A DNA stretch of 64,000 bases from Pseudocercospora fijiensis CIRAD86 (GCF_000340215.1 NW_006921551.1:144475-208474); one strand, 5' to 3'. Counted from the first letter of the stretch, positions 10,310 through 21,244 are shown. The notes: generated from the sequence alone by a model not told the origin. Made by a program: numbers and translations.

Positions 10310-13300
10310 TGTCCTATTTATAAGTGCTAATCTTCCTCGTTTTCTTGTTTTCCTTCCTCTAGGGTATACTAGTATTATAGTTGTTACCCTCTAACTACCT
10401 TACCTACTGCCCTGCCCTTCTTTCCCCCTCTTCTTCCCTCCTTCTTATCTACTCCTTAGTTTCCCTTGCTAGTGCGAATTGTTATATAAATCCCTATTTA
10501 ATAATCTACTTTACTATCCTCTTTAGGTCTTCTTTGCTCTAGATTAGCTTATCGTATTCCCTTTCCCTTACTTTTAGTCTCTAATTACTTCTGCCTTCTA
10601 ACTATTAAGGGTAGACTAGCAGTATATACTTAGGATTCTAAGATTGGTAGCTATATTAGTAAGCTCTACTTTCAATTCCTAGGACGTTTCTTCTAAACAG
10701 GTAAGATCTAAGTCTAATATATTTAGATCTGATTTAGATAGCTAGGCTTGCTTCGGCCCTATTTAGGTCCTTATAGAGCTAGTAGTTATATTGACTAAAT
10801 TTGATTAGTGCCTTTAGGGTTCCTAGTCTAACTTATGTTTTGTTCTATTCCTACTCTTATAGGTATCTAGCAATTGATTCTACTAGGCTTTATTTCCCTC
10901 CCTTTAGCTTGTCTTCTTTTAGCCTTATATTTAGTCCCTAAAGCTCTTTCTCTAGCATTTCTCTTATTAAAACTCTATATTGCTCTAGGTCTTTAACTTT
11001 CTAGGGAGTTATTTATAGTCTGTCTCGCCTCCTAGTCCTAATGTACTAGGCTTTTATCTTGTCTAGTGCCTTTTAGATAGTCTATTAGGCTAGGTATTCT
11101 ATTGTCTTTACTATATATTAGTGTCTTAGTCCCTTAAAGTATTGTTTGACTAGTAGGATCCCTAATTCTATCTCTACTACCCTTATTAGTATAGTTTTAT
11201 ATGCTCCTAGGATTTTCTTTAGGCTTTGGGTTTGGGACCTACTAACTAGTTGCTTAATCCTCTTTAGTATCTTCTCTTAGGCTATCTATATCTATACTCT
11301 ATATAGCATTGCTAGCTTAACAATTGCTTTATATATAACTTTGGCTTTCTCGAATATAGCCCCCTATATAGAGGCTATAAGCCTATTAATAGATTGTATA
11401 TTAGCATCTGCCCTCTACTTTGCCTTCTTTACTTATAGTCCCTAATTCAGTTTTAGATCTAGCTAGATCCTTAGTACCCTAAGCTCTACTAATAGTTAGG
11501 TTTTAAAGCCCTAGATAGTAATTGATTGCTTTATATTATAGGTTGATTTAGCCTTACTAAAGTAGATAAGCTAGTACTTTTCTAAGGCGAATTTTGCTCT
11601 ATACCTCCTTACCTATTTTTTATACTCCTAGTACTTCTCTTCTAGGATCTTATAGTTGGTTTCTATTGTCTTAGACTAGGCTAGGATGTTTGTATTATCT
11701 ATAAACCCTAATACTAATATGTTTTTTAATTCTAGGAGTAGGAGTAGGTCTACTATAAAGATAAGGAAGAGGATTAGGGAGAGTATTAAGCCTTAGAGGA
11801 TTCCCTTTTTAGTTAGCATTAGGTCTGATTTGAATTTGCCTAGAATAAGCTATATTGATCTTTCCTATAGGAAGGACTAGATAAATTAGACTATCTAGTT
11901 TAGTATAGCTTTCTATTTAAGTATATATAGGAGCCTTTTATAGGAGATATTATTAAAGGCTCCTAAGATATTAAGGGAGAGGAGGGTTGCTACCTAGTTT
12001 TAACTATAGTGCTAGATATGCTTGATCTGTTCTATAATTAGTTCTATAGCTATTAGTATTAACCTCTTCTTTCTTCCTCCTATCTAGCCTTTAGGAAGGA
12101 TATTCCTTTCCTCGGTAAAGGTTATTAGCCTTTTAGCGACAATTTTTTCTAGCACCTTACCTATTATATTAAGTAGGGCTATTAGTCTATAGGCCTTAAG
12201 CTGTATATAGTCTTCCTTCTAGGGCTTCCTTAGTACTACTGTTAGGGACTTCCTAAATAGTCTTAGGTAGTGTCCTAGTGCTAGGCTTTATAAAAAGATA
12301 TTAGCGAGTGCTAGGGCTAGCCCCTTCCTATATACTTTTAGAAGTTTGTTGTAGATCTTGTCTTCTCCTAGTGCCTTATTGCCTAGAATTTTCTTTAGGA
12401 TCCTTTTAATAGTTTCGGGTTTAACCTAGGTGTCTTTTAGTATACCTAGTAGTAGAGTCTCTTATTCTTCCTCCTTTATATCTAATAGGTCTGCTTGTAC
12501 TTTTCTATAGAAGAAGTGTTAGCCTAGGGCTCTTACTTTCCCTTCTATTATAGTCTACATTTGTCCTTATTAGTCTATAATGTCCGGGAATTGTAGTAGT
12601 ATATCCTTATCCTATTTAGGTCTCCTTGCCTATTTAGCTATCCTCTACATCTCCTCTAGTTTCTTTGTAATTATTCCTATTATAGATCTCTATTCTTATA
12701 TCTTATCTTTCTTAATCTAGATCTTCTTTTCCTAGCAGGCTTTATTATAGTTGTCCTATGCTTCCTAGGTGTAGGTTTGTATCTACTACCTCCTAGCCTT
12801 CCTTACTACTTTAACCTTCCTTATACACTTACTAGTCTAGTATAGTTACTAGTATAGTGAATGTTTCTTTGCTAGGGTATGCTTTCTAGCTATCTGTTTT
12901 AGGATTCCTATTAGTTCTTCTACTGCCTTATTAATGTCCTCTAGCCTTAGTAGGTGTTTTGTTAAGAGTTCCTCTAGTTTTAGGTCCCTTTCTAGTTCCT
13001 CCCTAATCCTACCCTATTAGGTACCCTTCTAGTTAAGCTTCTCCTCTAGTTCCCTTTCCTAATTAGCTTAGACATTTAGCTTAATCTGTACCGGGAAGTA
13101 GTCTAATAATTCTTCTAGTTCCTAGTTGACCCTGTATCTTATAATCCTATTCCTAATCTAATATAATACAAAGCATAGTTCTAGTATGCTACTGCTTCCT
13201 CTTGCCTCCTAAGTAATTAGTCCCTTTAGGGTAACAATTTCTATTCCTTCCTTCTCTAATATGTCAATTAGTCTTCCTACTAGGAAGTAGTAAGCTAGGG

Positions 13301-13766
13301 TAAAGTCTAAGCCCTAGAGGGGGTAGTAGAGGTTGAAATCCCTAAGTAGGATTTAGTAGGTATTCCCCTAGATAACTCTAGGTAGTCTTTCTAGGGTTTT
13401 TAGTTAGGTACTGCTTCTTAAGTCTAGTAGTAGGTTGTATATATAGTAGACTTGGAGTATACCTTAGGATGTCTCTACTTGAACTAATATTAGGTCCCTA
13501 TCCTCCTATAGTATAGCTTACTAGGTTTCTATATCTATCTCCTTACTAATATAGATGTATATCCTTAGGGCTCCCTAGTTATAGATAATTAGGTAGTATC
13601 TTAGGTCTTTAACTGTTGCTAGTCTCTTTATATATAGGTTGAGCTAGGGCTCTTAGATTGCAATAATGTAATGTTCTTTTAGGTTTAGTACTTAAAGGAA
13701 GCTCCTCTATACCTTGTCTTTGCTCTTATTAATATTGTACTATATAATGTTTAGTAATATTGCAAT
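10310..13766 (-). pseudogene. LINE copy B ORF2 (endonuclease-reverse transcriptase)
   Basis: Collinear with copy A ORF2. The position matching its ATG (13764-13766) reads ATT, so the start is lost. Endonuclease (about 13750-13050) and RT (about 12250-11550) blocks can be followed in the same order, with RIP-type stops at Gln/Trp codons that differ in part from those of copy A. Confidence 0.85.
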
Positions 13767-13774
13767 ATTTATTG

Positions 13775-15061
13775 AGTTTTATCTATATTATTTCCCTATA
13801 GGTTTTCCTTTAGTCTTCCCTTACTTTAGACTAACATTTAACTAAGCTTTATCTGCCCTGCTTCCTTTCCTATAATATTAAGGTATCTTAGTCTCCCTAG
13901 TTACTAGTAACTCTTTTGTGCTAGTAAGGCCCTAAATGTAAACCTATTATCTTATCTAGACCTCTTTTGTAGCACTTAGCTAGGTTGCTTCTATACCTAG
14001 CTGCCCTAGCTTATTATGTATCTTTTTAGTATATTGATTCTAGCTTCCTTTGCCTTCCTAGCTGCCTATATTCTTACTAGGCATTCCTTCGCCTAAGAGG
14101 GGTGTCTTTTAGTATAGTATGTATATCTTGCTTCTCCCTTGTATGCTTTGTATTCTTTAACCTAGTAATCCCCTACGTAATAGGAGCAGGTATTAGTTGT
14201 TTTTGTATACTTAGCTACTAAGTGTCTATAGTGTTGACATTTGAAGCACTGCATTATCCTATAGTTGCTTCTATATATCTCTGTTTCTAATCTTTTAAAG
14301 TCCTAGAACAACCCCTAGTCTAGTACTATATTAGCTTACTCTACACTCCCTACCTAGATAATTAGGGAAGACTGCTTCTTAGTCTCTTCGATTTTCCTTT
14401 TAATCTATACCACTTTTGTAATCTTAAGGCCTAGGCATATAGCTTGGTTTTGTCTCTATAGGCTCTTAATATCCTGTTCTTCCTTAAAGCTTCTTATTAT
14501 ACTATAGGCTATAATTATAAATTGCTATTAGGAGACCTTTACTGTTTTCCCTATCTTAGTTGTCTATTCTTTTTGTGTTTCTAGCTTCTTTTTGTCCTGC
14601 TCTTATACTATAAATAGCTTAATTACCCCTTTACCTTCGTTCCTAGCCCTAATTACCTCTTTAACTGCAATTCTTTCTATAATCTCTTTCCCTATAAGTC
14701 CTTAGATTTCCTTTTGCTCCTATAGGTCCGTAATATAGACTCTAACTACTATCCTCGGGGGTTTTAGCGCCTCCTAACTAGCTACTACTGCCTAGGTATA
14801 GTGGTTTAAACTTGTCTCCTATTGTTTCTTCGTAATCTTTACTGCGACTATATTAGCTACCTTTGTAATAACGTGGCTTACCTAGTTGTGGATTGCTTTT
14901 AGTCCTCTAAGGAGTTCTAAGATTATTATCCTATATACCCTCTTAGGGGTTCTTCTATCTTCCGCCTTTAGCACCTCCTCTGCCCTAGTATATAGTACTT
15001 TCTATTCGTCCTCCCTTCCTTCTTAACTGTCTTCCCTCCGTCTCTAATTGTTCGCTGCCAT
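13775..15061 (-). pseudogene. LINE copy B ORF1
   Basis: Counterpart of the ORF1 at 3549-4835, here with an intact ATG followed by codons for Met-Ala-Ala-Asn-Asn and then a stop where Gln is expected. The zinc-knuckle region near 14170-14260 keeps C-F-K-C-Q-H-Y-R-H, with the His that copy A has lost, while other Cys codons have changed here. It overlaps no other gene and is not functional. Confidence 0.8.
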
Positions 15062-15069
15062 TTTTTTCT

Positions 15070-15082
15070 TAAACTTAATATA
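15070..15082. repeat. Target-site duplication of LINE copy B (5' side)
   Basis: Second copy of the 13-bp duplication at 10183-10195. It lies within the nad1 codons following I-S-Y-E-L-I-L. Confidence 0.92.
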
Positions 15083-15539
15083 AGTTCGTAACTTATTAGT
15101 CAAGCTGTACTTCTAAGTAAACCTAAAAAGCGTATTTAGAATTAGCAGATTAACTAGCTAATAATATACTATAGGTAGCTAGTAAGGATACAGCTATTAT
15201 ATAAAGAATACCTAAGTTGAAGTTCTATAACGCTAAACTAGGTCTATAGGGTACTATAGCAAATCCTAGTAAAGAAAAAATTAAAGTTATTATAGGACCT
15301 AAAAAGAATAATGCTAGATTTGCTTATATTAGTAACACGTACTCTTTTAAAATTAGTTTAAGAGCGTCTGAAAACGCTTGTAGCAAACTATAATATCCTA
15401 CTACATTCTGACCTAGCCTCCTTTGTATACTTGCTATTGTTTTTCTTTCTGCTACTATTACAAACGCAACCGTTAATAATACGGGCATACTAACCAACAA
15501 AACTTCAATAATAGAAATAATTGTAGATATATATAACAC
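15083..15539 (-). pseudogene. NUMT nad1, N-terminal part
   Basis: From ATG at 15539: MLYISTIISIIEVLLVSMPV, then the highly conserved AERKTIASIQRRLGQNVVGY quinone-site region, LLQAFSDALKLILKEYV, GPIITLIFSLLGFAIVPY, LNLGILY and SANSKYAF. A one-base deletion in the A-run at 15124-15128 shifts the frame just before LRSTA-x-LISYELIL. Sequence then meets LINE copy B. Together with 9490-10182 it covers essentially the whole nad1. Former mitochondrial Trp/Gln codons are TAA/TAG. Confidence 0.96.
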
Positions 15540-17483
15540 ATTTATATGTAAATTACATAAAACTAAAAATTACTTAAAATATAGTTATAAAAAAAGACTA
15601 GAAAGATTTTAATATAAAAAAAATTTGGTTACTAAAAAGATTTATTATAAAAGAGCATAAAAGCAATATTATATAAAAATTGTTTTTTATAGCTATATAA
15701 TTATACAATAATAGAGTTTTAAATACAAAATTTATAAATAGTAAATGAGAAGGATTATGTCTTACCACCCACTATTTACAATAATTTTATAACTAAACCT
15801 ATGCTAGGTATTCTATATTTAATTTATATAAAAATAGATCTATTAGCTAGCAATAGAACCTGTTTTTAACGAAGGATCTTATACATAGCCCCCTAGGTTC
15901 TAGAATAACTATTATTAGTACTATTATAGTATCTAGTATATGCTTACTTTTGATTTAACCTATAGCTAAAATAAGGTTTTTATTATTTAACTTATTTTTT
16001 AGGTCTATAGCGTAATATATCTCTTTTAATTCAATATCCTAAGCTATATATACCGTCTAATATTTATTTATTCTATGAAATAACTATATATAACTAGGTG
16101 CATCTCTATCCACATTTTAACACTTTATTTTTTAGGCTTTGTTATTTATTTAGAAGTTATTAATAGAAGATATCTCTATTGTAGCCTTTCATATCTACTT
16201 AGTTTCTTCTTCGCTACGTTACCTTAGTACCTATAAAGGCGTTACTTGGGAAAAATGAGGTTGAATTGGAAAATTAAATATTAAGTGAATTATTACACAC
16301 ATAAGTATTTTTTATTAATAAAGATATAAAAAAATATTATGTAAAAAATACTAGTAATAGTATTACAAAAAATAATATAAATAATATTAATCTATTGTTT
16401 AAATTTAAGTAAAGCCTATAAAGATAATATTTTACTTACTATAATTATAGTATTTATAAAGGACTTGTATATTTTTATATTATATAATAAAATTAAATTG
16501 AAAACATTACTTATTTTTCATAGTCTATATAATTTTATCCCTAACCGCGAAATATCTATAATTATTATTAAAAATAATAGTATTAGCAAAGTTGTTATAT
16601 AAACTCCTAGCGAAACAAGGTTATATATAAAGTAGCTTTAGTAACAATTCTATTATTCTCTTACTTTCTAGTAAATTCTTACTTATCCTAATATTATAAA
16701 TACTAACGGAGATTGTACCTAAACGACTAGGTATTTTATTTAGCGAAACTAACCTATACCTATGTTTAATAGACAAAGTAAAAGTAGAGCTTATATACAA
16801 GGGAGGTAAAACAGTATTTATATTACAAGTATTTATTAGGGGTTCAATTATATAAGGAAACTACTAAACTACTACTTATACTACTAGTTGAATTACCTAA
16901 ACTATCTAGACTACTTAAACCTAGCTCTAGATTTAATAGCAAGGATATATTTATATAGGATAATATAGCCTTAATAAACATAGGACATAAAATACTATTA
17001 GGTATATACTAAACAAGTTTTATAATCACTGCTTTACTATATATTTTTCATAATACTTTGTATATAGAATTACTGCTTATATATATTAATAATGCAACAA
17101 ATATAAAAGAAATTATATATAAACTAATTTAAATTATACTATTTGTTAAATAGGCGACTAAGTATAGTACTAATATTGATTGTATACTTATTATAATAGG
17201 AAATACAAAACCTAAATTATGCTTAAAATAATCTAATAGGCAATATAGAAAAACCTATATACAAAATAATTGATCTAGAAAAACTTGCTATATATACTTA
17301 TAGTAGTATACCTATTAATATAACTATATAGTCTATTGCGATTTAAATTAATCTACTTATAAACATATAAGTTGCAAATAGCCGAAGAAATAGAGGAGAA
17401 ATGATATAAATTTAGCTATTTAATATTAAGAAAAATTAATTATTTACAAAAAGTAATTTTTTTGTATACTAGCTTTTTTCTAA
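15540..17483. other. Mitochondrial-type spacer between nad1 and cox2 copies, no gene assigned
   Basis: About 1.9 kb of very AT-rich sequence. Several frames on both strands are open for 30-60 codons with hydrophobic or Asn/Ile-rich translations (for example plus strand 16865-17130, minus strand 16650-16320), but none matches a mitochondrial gene I can recognise, and no tRNA cloverleaf was found by eye. It could be intron, free-standing ORF or plasmid-derived mtDNA. Its right end, 17395-17460, resembles 9245-9310 in inverted orientation. Confidence 0.5.
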
Positions 17484-18267
17484 TTATTCTTCCTTATACT
17501 TAATGTCATTTATTTCTTATTGTTCTTATAATTATATTAAAATTTTTTCTAATAACAAAGATTCTATAACTATTAGCATCGAACTATATAATATACTACA
17601 TATTTTAGAATATTAATTGTAAAAAACATCCTTCTCTATTAATTCACATACTTATTTAATATAATCTACTAGGATATATATTACATTTAATACCTAAAGA
17701 AGGGCAAGCGTAGGAGTGTATAACGTCTCTAGATAAAATAATAAATCTTGCGTATATTGGTTTAGATAGTAAAACTCTATTATTAACTTCTAATAATCTT
17801 AATTAACCTTCTTCTAAGTCTGAATTAGGTATAAGGTATAAATTAAATTCTAACTCTTTATTACTATTATTTATAAAGTTAGTATATTAGCAACTTTAGT
17901 ATTATTAATGTCCTTTAATAAAAACTATTAAGGAAGGATCTATAACTTTGTTTATTAAATATAAGAGTTTAAATAAAGGAAAGGCTATTAAAATTAGTAT
18001 TAAAGCGGGAGTTATTATTTAGATAAGTTCTATAAGTGTACCGTAGTTAAGATATTTGTTACTAATAGGTAATTTCTTTATTATATAATTTTTTATAGTA
18101 GATACTATAATTTAAGCTATACTAAATAATATAATAACTAGATAAAATACAATATTATTATAAAGTTCTATAATAGCCTCTATTAAAGGGCTAGCACTGT
18201 CCTAAAAATATAGACCTTAAGGTTAAGGTACGTTATATAGTATTTTTATATTGTTAAATAAATTCAT
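17484..18267 (-). pseudogene. NUMT cox2 (cytochrome c oxidase subunit 2), full length
   Basis: Cytochrome oxidase subunit 2, which carries the CuA site. ATG at 18267 starts MNLFNNIKILYNVP, then DSASPLIEAIIELYNNIVFY (first membrane helix follows), a second hydrophobic stretch TPALILILIAFPLFKLLY, the LEVNNRVLL strand, DVIHSYACPSLGIK, and INREG. One extra base near 17626 shifts the frame; after it the CuA segment reads Y-S-K-I-C (family C-S-E-I-C, first Cys lost), then IVIESLLLEK and stop at 17484. Total about 260 codons, the normal length. The conserved aromatic motif K-G-H-W-Y-W reads K-G-H followed by two stops and Y, as expected for RIP of TGA/TGG. Confidence 0.95.
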
Positions 18268-18566
18268 TCCTTAATTATATACAATTATTATATTAATATT
18301 TATAAATTAAAATACTTTTAATACTTTTAAAATTATAACGTAAATAAATTCAATTGCTTACAGTTGAAATGTATATTAAAAATAAAAGAATTAAAGCGCT
18401 TTCACAAAGTTTCGGCTCAAAGAGTGAAACAAGACCGCAATATGAAATCAAGATATTGCTATTGCCGGAGCCGACGGTCCCTCATTGTCACGCTTCTACT
18501 ACGATAGCCCCAGACTTTTTGAGACTTTCCATACAGGTCTTTATCTTCCTGTCGAAGATACAGAGT

Positions 18567-19510
18567 CTAGAACTCCTCCGATGCCCGCATCCTCGCCTTG
18601 CGCTTCGCTTTGGCTGCTTTCTCCTTCTCGCTTAAGTCTAGGCTACTGAGCAGGTTCGTAAGACCAGTCAGAACTGAGTGGCGATCTTGACGTAAATCCT
18701 GCTCTTCCTCCTCCGAGGCAGTTTCAGGCCGAGCCATAGCGCTGGCTGCCGATCCCCGGACCTCAACCCGAGGACTAGGCATACTGTGTTTGAAACCAGT
18801 GCTTGCAGTAGCATTCAAAACCTGTTCTCCTATGCTAGGACTGTTTCCTCCTGCGCTCTGATGTCCAGATGAGGACGCCACGTCGTCAAGGCCAAAAGGA
18901 ACCCCACGCCTGGCCCGTTGTACGGAACGCTCAAGTGATGGGGGACCGGGAGTGGGCTGCGGCGTTGAAGGGCTGCTTCCCGAATCCCACTCGGAGCCGA
19001 GGCGGCGAGCTTGCTGAGGTGCTTGTGTTCTGGCATCTGTTGCTGCTTCCTCGCCGTCTGCATCTAGTACGCCCGGGGGCGGAGGATACTTAAGAGGCAG
19101 ATCGACAGAGGTGTGCCACTTGGAAGCGTTGGGGTTCTTCAGCAAGTATTCCAGTTTCTGCTCGAACCACTCTATGTCGTCCTCGGTCTTGGGTGTCTGA
19201 GCTGGGTACATCCGCTCAATCAGAGTCTGCCTGTACAGCTTGTCCTCCTTGAATGCTGAGAGCCAATCCGAGTTCTTGAACTTGAATTTTTCGAGTTCCT
19301 TGAACAGTAATACCTCTTGCCATTTGAGGAGGTAGTGGCGGCTCGCATATTTCGGGGCTCCATGGAGCGTGTTGCTGTTGTTATCGTGGCTTTTGGCTCC
19401 ATACCACTACGAAGTCAATAGTTAGCAACGGCGGGCTAGTAAGCACGACAGAGAGGGAGCAGACGTACCACTGGTCCAAGCAGGTAGAATGGTGGTGATG
19501 AGTCGGCCAT
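18567..19510 (-). CDS. Hypothetical protein, two exons, apparently intact
   Basis: The only convincing intact gene. Exon 1 is 19510-19469, 14 codons (MADSSPPFYLLGPV). A 62-nt intron follows (19468-19407). Exon 2 runs 19406-18567 and ends at a TAG after RASEEF. The frame joins cleanly to give 293 residues. Residues 1-110 are compact and aromatic/charged (WYGAKSHDN, KYASRHYLLKWQEVLLFKEL, a DWLSAFKEDKLYR helix, WFEQKLEYLLKNPNA) and look like a folded domain. Residues about 115-250 are Pro/Ser/Gly-rich and probably disordered. The end is a charged helix (EKEKAAKAKRKARMR). No signal peptide or membrane segment. Family not recognised. Codon use and CpA/TpG content are normal, unlike the surroundings. 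Confidence 0.78.
19407..19468 (-). other. Spliceosomal intron of the hypothetical gene
   Basis: 62 nt with donor GTACGT, branch-site-like GCTAAC about 20 nt before the end, and acceptor CGTAG. Removing it joins GTG to TGG in frame. Size and signals are typical of filamentous ascomycetes. Confidence 0.75.
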
Positions 19511-20340
19511 GCTCGTGATGTCCAGCTGGACAGGCAGTTGTAGTGGATCGGCGCTACTGCTGTCAAGATAGACAGACAGTTGGGAGAAGGGGTTGTGGTG
19601 TGTCTCCTGTAGGTATAGAAGAAGAAGGATAAGGAGATGTGAAGCAAAAGGGAAGGGGGAAACAAAAGGCGAACTGTTGATGATTGTGTGTCGGTGGCAT
19701 GACGACTCGGAAACATGCAGGTCTCATGTCTCACGTACAGTATTGTGTCCGCCGTGCCGCCGTGCGACATGCTATGCAGTGCGAGATGGCTCGTGCCACT
19801 GCCACCGCAGTGTCAGTCACATGCATTCTCTGGAGTGGGAGGCCGTGGCGTGGCGTGGCGTAGCGTACCAATCTGTTGTGAATCAGTCAGCATGCCAAGG
19901 ATACACCAACCAGGGATCCTGGATACTCGTCAAATTTGATGTATCGCATGAGTCTTGGCGTCGACTCTGCAGCTCTACAGCTTCGCAGCTGCAACACTGC
20001 GCTCTGAAACCTTCTCATTTAAATCTGTTCTCCCTTCTCCGTCCCTTCCGCGCACGACTCGCCGTCTTCATCCTTCTAAGCCTAATCTGAACCTATTTGC
20101 AACCGCCTGTACCAACCATCTTTGACCGAACAAAGAATAAGCGATGCAGAGTCTGACCAAAGAGGAAAACACTTCCGAATAGCAATTGCAAAAGAGAGTC
20201 TGCAGCTCGCTTTGCGTACCTATTTCTGGTCCTTCTCTTGCAGAGGCTTTTGGTATTCAGCATGTGTCTTCGTTGCTAGGAGATTGGGCTCAGATTGTGA
20301 TCGAGAAGACTATGTACCGGGTCTTGGAGTGGTGGTGTTT
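19511..20340. other. Upstream region of the hypothetical gene, RIP-free
   Basis: Normal base composition with CpA/TpG present. It should hold the promoter of the minus-strand gene; pyrimidine-rich tracts and GTGGCGTGGCGTGGCGT-like short repeats near 19846-19862 are visible. Open stretches on the plus strand (19593-20090 and 20122-20340) start at poor ATG contexts and show no recognisable domain, so no gene is called. Confidence 0.45.
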
Positions 20341-20348
20341 TGCTTTGC

Positions 20349-20574
20349 TTCCCTCTCTTCGGGTATGGCGGTGTTCTGCTTTTGCTTTTCTGCCTCTGGT
20401 GTTGCTTCAGTTCCCTCTCTTCGGGTATGGCGGTGTTCTGCTTTTGCTTTTCTGCCTCTGGTGTTGCTTCAGTTCCCTCTCTTCGGGTATGGCGGTGTTC
20501 TGCTTTTGCTTTTCTGCCTCTAGTGTTGCTTCAGTTCACTCTCTTCGGGTATGGCGGTGTTCTGCTTTTGCTTC
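20349..20574 (+). repeat. 62-bp tandem repeat, 3.6 copies
   Basis: Unit begins ttccctctcttcgggtatgg and is 62 bp. Copies start at 20349, 20411, 20473 and 20535; the last is cut after about 40 bp and runs into ttcag. Copies 1-3 are almost identical, so the array is young. Because 62 is not a multiple of 3, each unit is read in a different frame and three overlapping frames stay open. Confidence 0.93.
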
Positions 20575-20576
20575 AG

Positions 20577-20696
20577 TACCGCGAGCAGATGCGTGCTACT
20601 ATTCGCCGTGTTGCTAATCAGTTTGATTAGCAGTACCTGTCCAACACCCGCACCTTCTATGCCAAGAACTACAAGTATCCTTTTAGCAAGAAGTGA
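20577..20696 (+). pseudogene. Possible terminal exon of an unknown gene
   Basis: Directly after a splice-acceptor-like CTTCAG (20571-20576), a frame of 39 codons reads YREQMRATIRRVANQFD, one TAG (20628-20630), then QYLSNTRTFYAKNYKYPFSK and a TGA at 20694. The composition is protein-like (basic, amphipathic start). The single internal TAG precedes a CAG and could be a CAG-to-TAG change. The protein is not recognised. No upstream exon is visible, because the 62-bp array lies immediately before it. Probably a leftover of a gene disrupted by that array. Confidence 0.4.
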
Positions 20697-20917
20697 GGGT
20701 TGGCATTGCGAGAGATAGTGTTTCCTTTTGTTTGCTTTGAGCTAGGCAGTTTGATAGTGAGGGTCATGCTGCCAGGCTGGCAGATTAGGGCATTGCCGAA
20801 CACAACCTATCTCGAGTCGAGAGATCGACAAAGATAGGCCTCTCTAATAATATATAGTCTCTGGGTAAAGAGCAGGTAGCCAAGATTGTAGAGGCACTCA
20901 ACCGATCTAATTAGTTA
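20697..20917. other. RIP-free to RIP transition inside the island
   Basis: Mixed sequence. The part to about 20820 has ordinary composition; after it TpA-rich patches appear (for example 20838-20862). No gene seen. Confidence 0.35.
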
Positions 20918-21244
20918 CTAGTCAATGGCGTAACTCGTAGCGGAGAGAATGATCTGGCTGTTACTAGAGTAGACGGCCTTGGTGGAGCTGATGCGAGAGA
21001 GCGTTTCAATGGAGGAGCTGATCGTAGCGAAGCCTTCGAGCCATTGGTGGATGGCGATAGCTGGGCTCATATCGATCAGCCGTAGGTGGAAGTGATGAAC
21101 TTGACTGGTAGTGCTGGTGGTGCTGGGGCAGCTAGAGGTGCTGTTGTTGTGCTGTTGTGTTGTTGTGCTGTCGTGAAGGTCGTGATAGAGTCGTGAAGCC
21201 GGTGTCGTAATGCGCGGAGCGGCACGAAGCAGCCGCGATCTCAA
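20918..21244 (-). pseudogene. Possible gene fragment with a mitochondrial-presequence-like start
   Basis: A minus-strand frame without stops from 21244 to 20918. Its first residues (RSRLLRAAPRITTPASRLY) are basic and Ser/Thr-rich without acids, like a mitochondrial targeting sequence, followed by a Thr/Ser/Gln-rich segment and a C-terminal part (IHQWLEGFATISSSIETLSR). There is no ATG at the start of the open stretch (the first codon is TTG), so either an upstream exon is missing or this is chance. No family recognised. Confidence 0.3.

Larger units (their letters stand above)
10196..15069 (-). mobile_element. Tad1-like LINE, copy B, inverted and 5' truncated
   Basis: A 4874-bp copy of the LINE at 3430-8410, in reverse orientation, bounded by perfect 13-bp duplications. 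It starts only 8 bp before the ORF1 ATG (15061), so it lacks the ~119-bp leader of copy A. The (GATA)n tail at its 3' end adjoins the 10183-10195 duplication. RIP is uneven by strand: on the plus strand TpG is kept while CpA is nearly absent. Confidence 0.93.

Noticed and set aside
15540..17483. nad4, atp6 or another mitochondrial gene in the spacer
   Set aside because: Conserved motifs of these proteins were looked for on both strands and not found; only unassigned open stretches remain.
8511..18350. Bacterial or organellar contamination of the assembly
   Set aside because: Nuclear LINE insertion with a target duplication inside nad1 and RIP-type mutation show the mtDNA copy is nuclear.
18354..18635. 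Plus-strand open frame of 93 codons at the island edge
   Set aside because: It crosses the NUMT-island boundary and the end of the intact minus-strand gene; no domain and poor start context.
18830..19093. Additional frames on both strands over the intact gene
   Set aside because: Shadows of the 293-residue minus-strand gene.
19381..19770. Minus-strand frame of 129 codons
   Set aside because: It overlaps the intron and exon 1 of the spliced gene in another frame and has biased, low-complexity Thr/His/Ser composition.
20122..20630. Three overlapping plus-strand frames of 96-143 codons
   Set aside because: Openness is produced by the 62-bp repeat being read in successive frames; the hydrophobic repeats are not a protein signature.
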